Shown piece after piece: positions 35,958-44,558 of a DNA stretch of 64,000 nt. The position numbers were made by a program, and so were the translations under genes. The stretch's first letter is position 1. Each line of letters begins with the position of its first letter. This stretch comes from Leptolinea sp964420995 (GTDB lineage: Bacteria > Chloroflexota > Anaerolineae > Anaerolineales > Anaerolineaceae), in contig CAYQUX010000003.1 in NCBI GenBank assembly GCA_964420995.1, positions 62,001 to 126,000 of the forward strand. The letters are read 5' to 3'. Below the pieces are notes generated by a model. It was not told the origin of the DNA. It searched no databases and worked only from the letters and a program-made list of their open reading frames with translations.

Positions 35958-36011
35958 TTGACACAATTTCCACTAAGGCGTATCATCCAAATCTATTTGG
36001 CGGATACGCCT
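35958..36011 (+). promoter_or_regulatory. Strong promoter overlapped by a two-tier palindrome
   Basis: TTGACA (35958-35963), 17-base spacer, TATCAT (35981-35986). The palindrome AGGCGTATC ... GATACGCCT (35976-35984 and 36003-36011) encloses CCAAAT-CT-ATTTGG (35987-36000) and covers the -10 and start site. It may be an operator or an RNA hairpin at the mRNA 5' end. It ends 21 bases before the next ATG. Confidence 0.75.
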
Positions 36012-36032
36012 CTTTGATTAATAAAAGAATCC

Positions 36033-37058
36033 ATGCAACCGACCAATGCGCATCGCAAAGAAACAGTTCTATTCCTGGGAGGGGGTTTTCTATTTTTTAT
36101 TCTCCTCTTCGGAGGAATAGTTCTTTTGCGTACAGGGATGATTGGCCCCCCCGCCCCCACCGCGATTCCAACCAGGAATGTTGAACAGGTGGTTGGTGAA
36201 ATGCATACAACAATCACAGCGCAGGCTGCTTCCACATCGCATGCGCTTTTGCTGATAACAGCCACATCTCTGTCATTGACAGCTAACGCCCCAACAGCGA
36301 CGCCGACTCCATCACCAACTCCCGAGCCCCTTACTGGAACCAGTCGAATTTCACCCATGGATGGCATGACGCAATTCTATATTCCATCAGGGGAATTCAT
36401 TATGGGGGCTTCCAGTGATCAGTCCACAGCCGAAGCGCAGGAAAAACCACAGCACAGGGTGATCCTCTCAGGCTTTTGGATGGATGAAACAGAAGTTACC
36501 CGCGGCATGTATAAACAATGCATCTCGTCTGGTAACTGTCCGGACATTTCAAACGAACTGGCGTCAACATCAGGTTTTTTTGACAGTAAGAATGATGATC
36601 ATCCCATGGTAATGCTTACATGGGAGCAGTCGAAAAACTACTGTGAAAAAAATGGACGTCGACTTCCATCAGAAGCGGAATGGGAAAAAGCAGCCCGGGG
36701 CACCAATGGAAGAACGTATCCCTGGGGAGAAACTCCCATCGATGGGAATCTGGCATTGTATGGGAAGGCAGTCAATGGAACCCGTCCGGTCGAAAGTTTT
36801 CCGGCGGGAATGTCACCGTATGGCCTTCTCAATATGATCGGGAACGCGGCTGAATGGGTTTATGACACATATTCAGTTGATTACTATGCAACATCACCTT
36901 TTGAGAATCCATTGGGTCCGGATACAGCAGACCAAAAAGTCATCCGTGGTTCTTCCTGGAAAGATGACATCAGTCTGGTTCGGATTTCTCGACGTTCTTT
37001 TGCCAGTCAGAATTTCAAAGATGACGATCTTGGATTTCGTTGCGTGTCATCAAATTGA
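36033..37058 (+). CDS. Membrane-anchored FGE-sulfatase (SUMF1) domain protein
   Basis: 341 residues. One membrane span (about 12-33), a Thr/Ala/Pro-rich linker with APTATPTPSPTPEP, then a formylglycine-generating-enzyme-like domain (about 110-340): FYIPSGEFIMGASSDQ, SGFWMDETEVTRGMYKQCIS, GRRLPSEAEWEKAARGTNG, NMIGNAAEWVYDTY, VIRGSSWKDD, RRSFASQNFKDDDLGFRC. The two cysteines of true FGE are not in the usual place, so it may be a carbohydrate- or protein-binding relative. No strong ribosome site. Confidence 0.85.
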   Translation: MQPTNAHRKETVLFLGGGFLFFILLFGGIVLLRTGMIGPPAPTAIPTRNVEQVVGEMHTTITAQAASTSHALLLITATSLSLTANAPTATPTPSPTPEPLTGTSRISPMDGMTQFYIPSGEFIMGASSDQSTAEAQEKPQHRVILSGFWMDETEVTRGMYKQCISSGNCPDISNELASTSGFFDSKNDDHPMVMLTWEQSKNYCEKNGRRLPSEAEWEKAARGTNGRTYPWGETPIDGNLALYGKAVNGTRPVESFPAGMSPYGLLNMIGNAAEWVYDTYSVDYYATSPFENPLGPDTADQKVIRGSSWKDDISLVRISRRSFASQNFKDDDLGFRCVSSN

Positions 37059-37949
37059 TCAACCCACCAGGAAAATTACAGCCACTCCGATCAGCGCAAT
37101 CACAGTACCCAAAATGGCGCGTACACTGATTTTTTCGTTATAAAACCATTTTGATAACGGTAGTAACATTACCGGCCTGACAGCCATTAATGTGGAGGCA
37201 ATACCAACGGGGATTAATTGAACCGCAACCATCGAAAGCCATACACCCAGTGATGGCCCAACGATTGATCCAGCGATCACGTTATTCATCGCGGACCGGT
37301 TTTCAAATCCAGACCAGGTGTCGCGAATTTTGCCGGAAAATAATGCCAGAATCCACATGACAGCCGTGGCAATTATGATCCTGATTAAGACGCCGGACAG
37401 GGGAGAAAAGTTTCCCTCCAATCCCCTCTTTGAAAGAACAAATCCTATCGCCTGCCCCAACACAGCTCCAATACCACAGAGTATTCCCAGAATCTGGTCT
37501 CTTTTTGAATGCTGACCGTTTCCGTTCTTCTGTTCCATCACAACCCAGGCAACACCGAAAATGGTGATTAATATTCCTATGGCTTCGCCGGCGGTCAGCA
37601 TTTCACCCAACCATAACCAGGCAATCAGCGCGGAAAACACCGGGTCCAGCGCCATGATCACGGTTGTCAGTCGGGCGCCAATGTGCACGTACGCCTGGAA
37701 CAGGAACGCGTCTCCCAATGCCAGACCGATTATTCCCGAAAGCCCCAACCATATCCATTGCTCCGTGGTTGCTTCCATGGGTATTGGACTACCCATAACA
37801 AGCCAGTGGGCAACAACCAGAATTATGGATGCCACAAATAAACGCAATCGATTGACACGAACAGACCCAATGGCACGTGAGGCATTGTTAAAAAATATAG
37901 ACGTAAATGACCAGCATACAGCCGTTAAGATGGCAGCGATTTCACCCAT
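37059..37949 (-). CDS. EamA/DMT-family permease
   Basis: 296 residues with about ten hydrophobic spans in two five-span EamA repeats (start MGEIAAILTAVCWSFTSIFF; second repeat DQILGILCGIGAVLGQAIGF). Family members export metabolites or amino acids; the substrate is unknown. Convergent with the FGE-domain gene with adjacent stops, and five bases downstream of the MOSC gene. Confidence 0.85.
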   Translation of the reverse strand: MGEIAAILTAVCWSFTSIFFNNASRAIGSVRVNRLRLFVASIILVVAHWLVMGSPIPMEATTEQWIWLGLSGIIGLALGDAFLFQAYVHIGARLTTVIMALDPVFSALIAWLWLGEMLTAGEAIGILITIFGVAWVVMEQKNGNGQHSKRDQILGILCGIGAVLGQAIGFVLSKRGLEGNFSPLSGVLIRIIIATAVMWILALFSGKIRDTWSGFENRSAMNNVIAGSIVGPSLGVWLSMVAVQLIPVGIASTLMAVRPVMLLPLSKWFYNEKISVRAILGTVIALIGVAVIFLVG

Positions 37950-37954
37950 AAGAA

Positions 37955-38506
37955 TTATCTTTTTGTGTAAACTACACGCACTTCATCACCTTTCAAAATT
38001 TTTCCTGGTAACTCAACGACGGCCACCAATCCCCGTAAGTTCATTGAAGCATTAACAACCTTGCCTGAGAGATCCGGTCTATCAGGGTAATATTTACGGA
38101 TCTCATCTGTCATCGTGGCGCAGGGTAAATTGTCTGAAGTAATCAATAATACCGCTCCACCAGAAAAGAAGAACCGCGTGTTCGGTTTTATTTCAGTAAA
38201 GGATGGAATCCCTTCAATTAACAAATTAGCACCCATCCAATCAGGCAGCAATCTGTCAATCCCCAGCCGTTCCTTTACGATATCCAATTCTTCTTTTGAA
38301 ACCAGGGAAATTTGACGGCTATTTCGAATCAATGTTCCACGTTGGTAAAATTTCGTCCGGCTATCCGATTTTTTGGTAATACCTGAGTGTTTATCACCCG
38401 GAAATCCTTCGAAATCTACATCTACCGATTCAACGCTTTGAGAACGTATTGAGTCTGGATCATTACAGATCAAAACATCCAACACTTTACCCACGGTTTC
38501 GTCCAT
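37955..38506 (-). CDS. MOSC domain protein
   Basis: 183 residues. MOSC signatures: GFPGDKHSG, RNSRQISLVSKEELD, GANLLIEGI and a conserved Cys in DNLPCATM. The family handles sulfur or molybdenum-cofactor chemistry. Here it is a stand-alone domain and no Moco gene is adjacent. Start has GGAG nine bases upstream. Confidence 0.85.
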   Translation of the reverse strand: MDETVGKVLDVLICNDPDSIRSQSVESVDVDFEGFPGDKHSGITKKSDSRTKFYQRGTLIRNSRQISLVSKEELDIVKERLGIDRLLPDWMGANLLIEGIPSFTEIKPNTRFFFSGGAVLLITSDNLPCATMTDEIRKYYPDRPDLSGKVVNASMNLRGLVAVVELPGKILKGDEVRVVYTKR

Positions 38507-38530
38507 TCGATCTCCTTGTGTTTTCTTTAC

Positions 38531-38560
38531 AAATTCCCCCGCTTTTCAGCGGGGGAATTT
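38531..38560. terminator. Strong bidirectional hairpin terminator
   Basis: AAATTCCCCCGC and GCGGGGGAATTT pair perfectly over 12 bases around TTTTCA. It lies after the E2 gene and before the MOSC start. GC core with A/T flanks works in both directions. Confidence 0.85.
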
Positions 38561-38591
38561 TCACAATCATCTACCAATAATACACCGTTTT

Positions 38592-39869
38592 CTATAAAAG
38601 AAGATACGGATTTTCGAGGATTGATTTTAATTCGGTAAGGAATTTGGCGGCACGGGCACCATCATTGACCCGATGATCCACACCGATGGTCAGATTCATC
38701 ATCGGTCTGACAACGACCTGTCCGTCAATGACCACCGGCGTATCAACCATTTTTCCCACAGCCAGTATCGCCGTCTCTGGAGGATTGATAATCGCCGTGA
38801 AGGATTCAATTCCGAACATTCCAAGGTTTGTAATGGTAAATGTCGATCCGCTCATATCCGCGGGTTCCATCTTCTTGCTCCGCGCGGAATCCAGCAGTCG
38901 AGACATTTCTTTCACAATATCCTCGAGGTTCCTTTCCTGGGCAGAACGGACTACAGGAACGATGAGGTAATCCTCAAGGCTGGTTGCGATTCCCAGGTTA
39001 ACATCTTCCCACTGGATTACTTCCTCCCCTGTAAATGAACTGTTCAAGGAGGGGTGTTTGGGAAGCAGCCGGGCAACAGCCAGGGCCAGAATTGCCGTGT
39101 AGGATACTTTCAGACCGGTGTGCTCCTGAACCACCTGGTTTACGCGTTCGCGCAAGCGGACAACCTCTTCCATATTCACATTTACTGACTCGAAAATGTG
39201 CGGTATGCTGCTCCAGCTATACCCCATGCGCTGCGCGATTACCGTGCGAATACCTTTAAGGGGAATACGTTCGCGGATGCGTGCATTGGGAAGAGGAATC
39301 TGTATAGCAGGCCCGCTGGCGATTTGTCCTGAAACCGAAGCTGGACGGGGCGCGGCAGAGCCAACGCCTTTTTCCAGAGCAGAGATGACATCCGCTCTAT
39401 AAATACGCCCAAGCGGTCCTCTACCCGCGACTTCTGACAGGTCCAGACCCTTTTCGCGCGCTATGGACCGGGCCAGCGGGGTTGCCCTGACCTGACCGGT
39501 CGTTCCAGAAATTGTAGCGGGTGTTGAGGTTACCGCTGGCTGGGGAAGCGCAGTTTCTTTCGTTTCAGCAGGTTTTGTTGCATCAGCAGCCGGCACCTCT
39601 GCTTTGGAAGCCGGCGTCTCAAATTTTTCGTCAGGCGAAACGATGTACGCGATCACTTCGGTCACCGGAATGACATCATCTTTCTTAGCCGTAACGCCCC
39701 GCAAAATTCCGGATTCTGGCGCCTCGATTTCAATGGCCGCCTTTGAGGTTAGGATGACGAACAAAGGATCGCCTTTTTTGACCGTATCGCCTTCCTGTTT
39801 CAACCATTCAACCAGCGTGCCGGTCTCCTGGTCCATATCCACTTTGGGCATAATCACTTCAGCTTTCAT
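38592..39869 (-). CDS. pdhC: Dihydrolipoyl acyltransferase (E2) of 2-oxoacid/acetoin dehydrogenase
   Basis: 425 residues. One lipoyl domain (1-80) with lipoyl Lys43 in LTSKAAIE, an Ala/Pro/Thr-rich linker, peripheral-subunit-binding domain (about 125-160) with ATPLARSIAREKGLDLSEVA, and a catalytic domain (about 195-425) with the HRVNDG active-site motif near the end. Three bases after E1-beta. No E3 (dihydrolipoyl dehydrogenase) is in the window. Confidence 0.93.
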   Translation of the reverse strand: MKAEVIMPKVDMDQETGTLVEWLKQEGDTVKKGDPLFVILTSKAAIEIEAPESGILRGVTAKKDDVIPVTEVIAYIVSPDEKFETPASKAEVPAADATKPAETKETALPQPAVTSTPATISGTTGQVRATPLARSIAREKGLDLSEVAGRGPLGRIYRADVISALEKGVGSAAPRPASVSGQIASGPAIQIPLPNARIRERIPLKGIRTVIAQRMGYSWSSIPHIFESVNVNMEEVVRLRERVNQVVQEHTGLKVSYTAILALAVARLLPKHPSLNSSFTGEEVIQWEDVNLGIATSLEDYLIVPVVRSAQERNLEDIVKEMSRLLDSARSKKMEPADMSGSTFTITNLGMFGIESFTAIINPPETAILAVGKMVDTPVVIDGQVVVRPMMNLTIGVDHRVNDGARAAKFLTELKSILENPYLLL

Positions 39870-39872
39870 GGA

Positions 39873-40877
39873 TTATCTCCCTTCAATGGCCAATGAGCGG
39901 GCTGCTTTGACAATGTCTTCAACCTGAGGTGAAGCCGCCTTTTCCAGCGTGCGGTTGTAGGGAATCGGGATATCCAGGCCGGCCAGCCGTTTGATGGGGG
40001 CGTCCAGGCGATCAAAGGCTTCACTCTCGCATATCACGGCTGTTACTTCTCCGGCGAATCCTCCGGTTTTAGTGGCTTCATGAACGATTAGCAGTCGCCC
40101 CGTTTTGGAAACTGATTGAACAAGCAGTTCCTTGTCCAACGGTTTGAGGGTGCGCGGATCAATTACCTCAATATCGATACCTTCTTTTGCCAGAATCTCA
40201 GCCGCCTCAAGTGAGCGTTGGGCTGTCACACCATAAGAGAAAATGGTCAGGTCATTCCCGGAACGTTTGACTTCACCTTTACCAATGGGAATCTCATATA
40301 TCTCTTCCGGCACTACACCTTTTGCCTTATACAGCAGTTTGTTTTCCATGAACAGCACAGGATTATTGTCGCGAATGGATGCGACCAGCAAACCTTTGGC
40401 ATCAGCCGGGGTTGACGGGCAGACAACTTTTATGCCCGGTGAGGAAATAAACCAGCTTTCCAGTGACTGGCAATGTTGGGCTGCGGCGCCAGTTCCTGAG
40501 CCATATGGCGCGCGCATGACCATGGGAATGCTAATTTTTCCACCAAACATGACACGCATTTTGGCTGCCTGGTTGATCAATTGATCCATCATTAGGGTCA
40601 GGAAGTCCATGAACATGACTTCACCAACTGGCCGCATGCCCATCAACGCCGCGCCTACACACGCGCCGGCTATTCCAGCTTCTGAGATGGGAGTATCACG
40701 CACGCGCTCCGGTCCAAATTCATCCAGCATTCCTTTGCTTACACCGAAGGCGCCGCCATACACACCAATATCTTCACCGATAAGAAATACATTTTCATCG
40801 CGGCGCATTTCTTGAACCAGTGCTTCGCGCACTGCTTCCAACATGGTAATTTCCCGTTTTGTCTCTGTAGTTGTCAT
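39873..40877 (-). CDS. pdhB: E1-beta subunit (transketolase-like) of 2-oxoacid/acetoin dehydrogenase
   Basis: 334 residues. Motifs FLIGEDIGVYGGAFGVSKGM, RVRDTPISEAGIAGACVGAA, PVGEVMFMDFLTLMMDQL and MRAPYGSGTGAAAQHCQSLE match PdhB/AcoB. The start overlaps the alpha-subunit stop by four bases (ATGA). Pyruvate versus acetoin cannot be resolved from sequence alone. Confidence 0.92.
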   Translation of the reverse strand: MTTTETKREITMLEAVREALVQEMRRDENVFLIGEDIGVYGGAFGVSKGMLDEFGPERVRDTPISEAGIAGACVGAALMGMRPVGEVMFMDFLTLMMDQLINQAAKMRVMFGGKISIPMVMRAPYGSGTGAAAQHCQSLESWFISSPGIKVVCPSTPADAKGLLVASIRDNNPVLFMENKLLYKAKGVVPEEIYEIPIGKGEVKRSGNDLTIFSYGVTAQRSLEAAEILAKEGIDIEVIDPRTLKPLDKELLVQSVSKTGRLLIVHEATKTGGFAGEVTAVICESEAFDRLDAPIKRLAGLDIPIPYNRTLEKAASPQVEDIVKAARSLAIEGR

Positions 40878-41905
40878 GGCGCGTATACCTCCGCTTCCAA
40901 ATTCTCAGGCGTAGGTTCCGGGAAGGACAAAGCCGTCTCGGTCGCCCTGGCAATGTTGTCTTTGGCACTCTGCTCAATACTGTCGATTTCGCCCTCAGAA
41001 AGGATGTTATATTCCTGAAGCCAGCCCGTGTAACGAATGATCGGGTCAAACTGCTTCCACTCATCAATTTCTTCCTGCGTTCTGTACAGGTTGCGGTCAC
41101 TCTTCGAATGACCACGCCAGCGATATGTCAGGTTTTCAATCAGACTCGGACCTTCGCCGGACCTTGCCCGCATAACCGCTTCAGATACTTTTTCGTAAAC
41201 GGCGAGCACATCATTTCCATCGACCGTCACACCGGGAATGTTATACGCGGCTGCCCTTAAACTGATATGCTGCACTGTCATGGCCTTTTCCACCGCCATG
41301 GACATACCATACTGATTGTTATCGCAAATAAAGACAATTGGCAATTTCCACAGGGCGGCCATATTCAAGGCCTCATGGAAAGACCCCTCATTCGTTGCAC
41401 CGTCACCGAAGAAGCACAGAAGGATGTTGTCAGTTTTCTTCATCTGAAGAGCAAGGCCAATCCCAACAGCCGTGGGAATACCACCGCCAACAATACCCGT
41501 GGCGCCCAAATTCCGGCCCGGGATATCGGCAATGTGCATGGATCCACCCCGTCCGCGGCAATATCCTGGCTCTTTGCCAATAAATTCGCCCATCATCAGT
41601 GTGATATCCGCACCCTTGGCAATGGTATGGCCGTGGCCGCGGTGGTGGTGCAAAATATAATCATCATCCCGAATGGCAGCAATGGAGCCAATGGGAGATG
41701 CTTCCATGCCGATGGAAAGATGCATGGTGCCATGAACCAGTCCGCGCATGTACAATGCTTCCGCGTTTTCTTCAAAAAATCGTGTTAAGAACATCTGCTC
41801 CAGCATTTTTTGCAGCTTATCTTTTGATAAGCGCTGCATGATCTGCTTTCGCACTTTTGGGTCTAACTGTAATTCTTTTGATACTGCTTTTGTATGTACG
41901 GGCAT
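40874..41905 (-). CDS. pdhA: E1-alpha subunit (TPP-binding) of 2-oxoacid/acetoin dehydrogenase
   Basis: 343 residues. The thiamine-diphosphate motif GDGATNEGSFHEALNMAALW is complete; HHHRGHGHTIAKGADI, GRGGSMHIADIPGRNLGATG and RWRGHSKSD follow the family. The CRGRGGSMHIAD and NNQYGMSMAV stretches are seen in both acetoin and pyruvate enzymes. GGAGA ahead of the ATG. First structural gene after SorC (39-base gap). Confidence 0.92.
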   Translation of the reverse strand: MPVHTKAVSKELQLDPKVRKQIMQRLSKDKLQKMLEQMFLTRFFEENAEALYMRGLVHGTMHLSIGMEASPIGSIAAIRDDDYILHHHRGHGHTIAKGADITLMMGEFIGKEPGYCRGRGGSMHIADIPGRNLGATGIVGGGIPTAVGIGLALQMKKTDNILLCFFGDGATNEGSFHEALNMAALWKLPIVFICDNNQYGMSMAVEKAMTVQHISLRAAAYNIPGVTVDGNDVLAVYEKVSEAVMRARSGEGPSLIENLTYRWRGHSKSDRNLYRTQEEIDEWKQFDPIIRYTGWLQEYNILSEGEIDSIEQSAKDNIARATETALSFPEPTPENLEAEVYAP

Positions 41906-41944
41906 AGATTTCTCCGTTATTGAGAACTTACCTTGTCTGGAACT

Positions 41945-42925
41945 CTAATTGTTGTTTGTGGTTTTTAACCCATCCAGCACTTCTCTGGCGGTCTCTTCAT
42001 CTGTTATCAATACCTTTAAATAGCCTCCTCGCAAAGCAGAAATAATTGGCATTACTTTATTCTTTGTTGCGGCAATACCGATTGTCAACGGAATTCCTTT
42101 TAGGGCTTCCAGTTCCAAACCAACGATTCGCTTATTTAACGTACTCTCGACCGGGCGGCCTTCATTGTCCACGACATGCAACAACATTTCACCGGCAGCC
42201 TGACGATTTTCAGTAACAGCGAGAATATCTTCCTGGGATAACGATGCAAATCGGAACAAACTTACTGTAGCCGGCCGGATTGCACCGATGCCAATTAAGG
42301 CTATCTGAGCATGATTTGCCAGATCGAGCACTTCATGTACCTGCCGTAATGCCAACAGGGAATCCCGCTCTTGTGGAGTATCAGTGACGGCGGGAGCATG
42401 CAGCGATAAACTCTTCGCGCCGATCTTATGGGCAAGGTCTGCTACCAGATTATTAACATCGGATTCATAGCGTCCTTGAACGCCTCCAGAAGCGGGCACA
42501 ATTGTTACGTTATGCTTTTGATCAACCGGGGTCGCTTCCACCATGGACAGTAAAGTTGATCCCCCACCCATACAGACAATATCGCCATCCCGCAGGTGTT
42601 CAAGGAAGAATGTTGCGGCGGCATTACCAACAGACTGCATAAGCGCCTTCGGGTTATCCCCCAGTTTAGGAACAACAATGGCGTGCTTCAATCCGGCAAC
42701 TGTTTCCAGTTCCCGCTCAAGCTGCAGGAGATGCTGGAAAGGAGTGTGTATATTTATCTCCACATACCCCAGGTTTTTCGCCTGCTTCAACAACCTGTTG
42801 ATCTTGGCTGTTGATAAACCCAATTCCAGACCAATCTCTGCCTGGGATCGATCTTCCATGTAATACATCATTAAGACACGGCTAATCAACCTTGTTGATT
42901 CATAATCGCCTGGAATTATGTTCAT
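41945..42925 (-). CDS. SorC-family transcriptional regulator
   Basis: 326 residues. N-terminal helix-turn-helix (about 20-60) with DRSQAEIGLELGLSTAKINR, then a SorC effector domain (about 75-320) with GDIVCMGGGSTL, KHNVTIVPASGGVQGRYESD, IALIGIGAIRP and NKRIVGLELEALKGIP. Such regulators bind phosphosugars or related metabolites. Located directly upstream of E1-alpha and in the same direction, it probably controls its own operon; see the promoter with direct repeats upstream. Confidence 0.88.
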   Translation of the reverse strand: MNIIPGDYESTRLISRVLMMYYMEDRSQAEIGLELGLSTAKINRLLKQAKNLGYVEINIHTPFQHLLQLERELETVAGLKHAIVVPKLGDNPKALMQSVGNAAATFFLEHLRDGDIVCMGGGSTLLSMVEATPVDQKHNVTIVPASGGVQGRYESDVNNLVADLAHKIGAKSLSLHAPAVTDTPQERDSLLALRQVHEVLDLANHAQIALIGIGAIRPATVSLFRFASLSQEDILAVTENRQAAGEMLLHVVDNEGRPVESTLNKRIVGLELEALKGIPLTIGIAATKNKVMPIISALRGGYLKVLITDEETAREVLDGLKTTNNN

Positions 42926-42957
42926 ATTTTTCGCCGTATTCCCAGAATGTTGTTTGG

Positions 42958-43010
42958 TGAAATATTTTTACGCTTTTGATAATAATATCTTTTGATGAAA
43001 TATTTGTCAA
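42958..43010 (-). promoter_or_regulatory. SorC-operon promoter with direct repeats
   Basis: On the minus strand TTGACA (43010-43005) is 17 bases from TATTAT (42987-42982), a consensus promoter. The core is flanked by two CTTTTGAT copies (42973-42980, 42989-42996; plus-strand sense), 16 bases apart, and two TGAAATATTT copies (42958-42967, 42996-43005). The repeats are probable operator sites, plausibly for SorC itself. Confidence 0.7.
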
Positions 43011-43046
43011 TACATTATCTCACTTTTTTATAATACATTTTAAAAA

Positions 43047-43072
43047 GAAAAACACCTAAAAAGGTGTTTTTC
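43047..43072 (-). terminator. Rho-independent terminator of the ABC-cyclophilin operon
   Basis: GAAAAACACCT pairs with AGGTGTTTTTC over an AAAA loop; on the minus strand it runs into T-rich sequence. Lies 23 bases beyond the cyclophilin stop. Confidence 0.85.
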
Positions 43073-43094
43073 AAAACGGCACATTTTTCCAAAA

Positions 43095-43610
43095 TTACAT
43101 TTCGATAATTTCTATCGAATTTATTTTTACACCCGGATACTCCGGCGCCTGAGGATTACGAGGGGGGATGGCAAAGACCACATCCAACCCTTTCGAAACC
43201 TGCCCAAACACGGCGTGTTTTTTATTCAACCAGGGAGTGGGCACATGGGTAATAAAAAACTGTGATCCATTGGTGTTCGGACCGGCATTGGCCATGGAAA
43301 GGATACCCGGCTTGTCATGAATCAGCGAGCTATCAAATTCATCTTCAAACTTATAACCCGGACCACCCATTCCAGTACCGGTGGGATCACCGCCCTGCAC
43401 CATGAAATCGCTGATAACCCGGTGAAATATTGTGTTGTCATAAAAACCCTGTCGGGCGAGAAACACAAAATTGTTCACGGTTTTGGGTACTTTCGCGGCA
43501 AAAAGGTCGATGACTATTTCACCCTTGTCCGTCTTCATGACAGCCTGATACTTTTTTGTGCTATCAATCTCCATGGCGGGAGGGTTTGACCAACGTTTAT
43601 TTTCGGCCAT
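43095..43610 (-). CDS. ppiB: Cyclophilin-type peptidyl-prolyl isomerase
   Basis: 171 residues. Cyclophilin motifs FVFLARQGFYDNTIFHRVIS, DFMVQGGDPTGTG, GILSMANAGPNTNGSQFFIT and LNKKHAVFGQV are complete. No signal peptide, so cytoplasmic. It is the last gene of the ABC operon (nine bases after the permease) and carries its own GGAGA; its link to transport is unclear. Confidence 0.92.
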   Translation of the reverse strand: MAENKRWSNPPAMEIDSTKKYQAVMKTDKGEIVIDLFAAKVPKTVNNFVFLARQGFYDNTIFHRVISDFMVQGGDPTGTGMGGPGYKFEDEFDSSLIHDKPGILSMANAGPNTNGSQFFITHVPTPWLNKKHAVFGQVSKGLDVVFAIPPRNPQAPEYPGVKINSIEIIEM

Positions 43611-43619
43611 ATTTTTCTC

Positions 43620-44558
43620 CTATTGAACTGGTTTTCCGCGCAATCGTGGATCTAGCGCGTCACGTAATCCATCACCCACAAGGTTGAAACTTAATACGGT
43701 CAGCATGATGGCTATCCCGGGGAAGAACACCAGATGGGGGGCACTAAAAACACTATTCTTTTCTTCACCAAGCATCAGTCCCCATTCAGGTATTGGCTTT
43801 TCGGCTCCCAAACCTAGAAAAGATAAGGCGGCCGCATCAAGAATGGCAGTGGCTATTCCAAGCGTTCCCTGAACGATCAATGGGGTTATGGAATTAGGCA
43901 GGATCCGCACGAATAATAACCGTGCAGGTGAAGCGCCCAGGGCTCGAGAAGCAGCCACATAATCAAGTTCTTTTGTGGATAAGACGGAGGCCCTCACCAA
44001 ACGCGCGAATCTTGGAATGGATACGATTCCAATCGCCAAAAGGGCGTTGATCAACCCGGTACCCAATACTGTGACGATGGCAATGGCCAGGAGAAGGCTG
44101 GGGAAGGCCATCAAAACATCCATCATCCTCATTAAAAAGTTGTCAAGCCATCCACCGACATAACCTGCGATTGCCCCAATCAAACCGCCAACAATAATGG
44201 CAAAACTAATTGTAATAACACCAATTTGCAAGGATAATCGTGATCCGAACAACACACGCGAGTAAAGGTCTCGGCTGTTACCGTCAATTCCCATAATGTG
44301 TTCGACTTGTTCTGCTGGACATCCTAAGATGTGAACACAAGGTGGGGTGCGGCGTTTTTCAGTCTTTAACATTTCTGTCGTTTCATACGGTGCTATAAAT
44401 GGGGCGAAGATTGCAATCAAAACAAGGATTGTTAAAATTGTCAAACCAACTTGCGCGGATCGATGCCGGAGAAAACGCCGAAGCGATTCCTTTGCCGGAG
44501 ACTGGCGTTCATATTGCCCGTGTTTATTTGATGTTTCTTTTGCCATATTCTCCGTCAC
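43620..44558 (-). CDS. ABC transporter permease, DppC/OppC type
   Basis: 312 residues with six spans. N-terminal OppC domain RRFLRHRSAQVGLTILTILV; the EAA-loop region TKELDYVAASRALGASPARLL is diagnostic. The GTG start overlaps the upstream stop; an ATG at 44546 is an alternative. Pairs with the DppB-type permease before it. The two ATPase subunits are not in the window. Confidence 0.92.
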   Translation of the reverse strand: MTENMAKETSNKHGQYERQSPAKESLRRFLRHRSAQVGLTILTILVLIAIFAPFIAPYETTEMLKTEKRRTPPCVHILGCPAEQVEHIMGIDGNSRDLYSRVLFGSRLSLQIGVITISFAIIVGGLIGAIAGYVGGWLDNFLMRMMDVLMAFPSLLLAIAIVTVLGTGLINALLAIGIVSIPRFARLVRASVLSTKELDYVAASRALGASPARLLFVRILPNSITPLIVQGTLGIATAILDAAALSFLGLGAEKPIPEWGLMLGEEKNSVFSAPHLVFFPGIAIMLTVLSFNLVGDGLRDALDPRLRGKPVQ

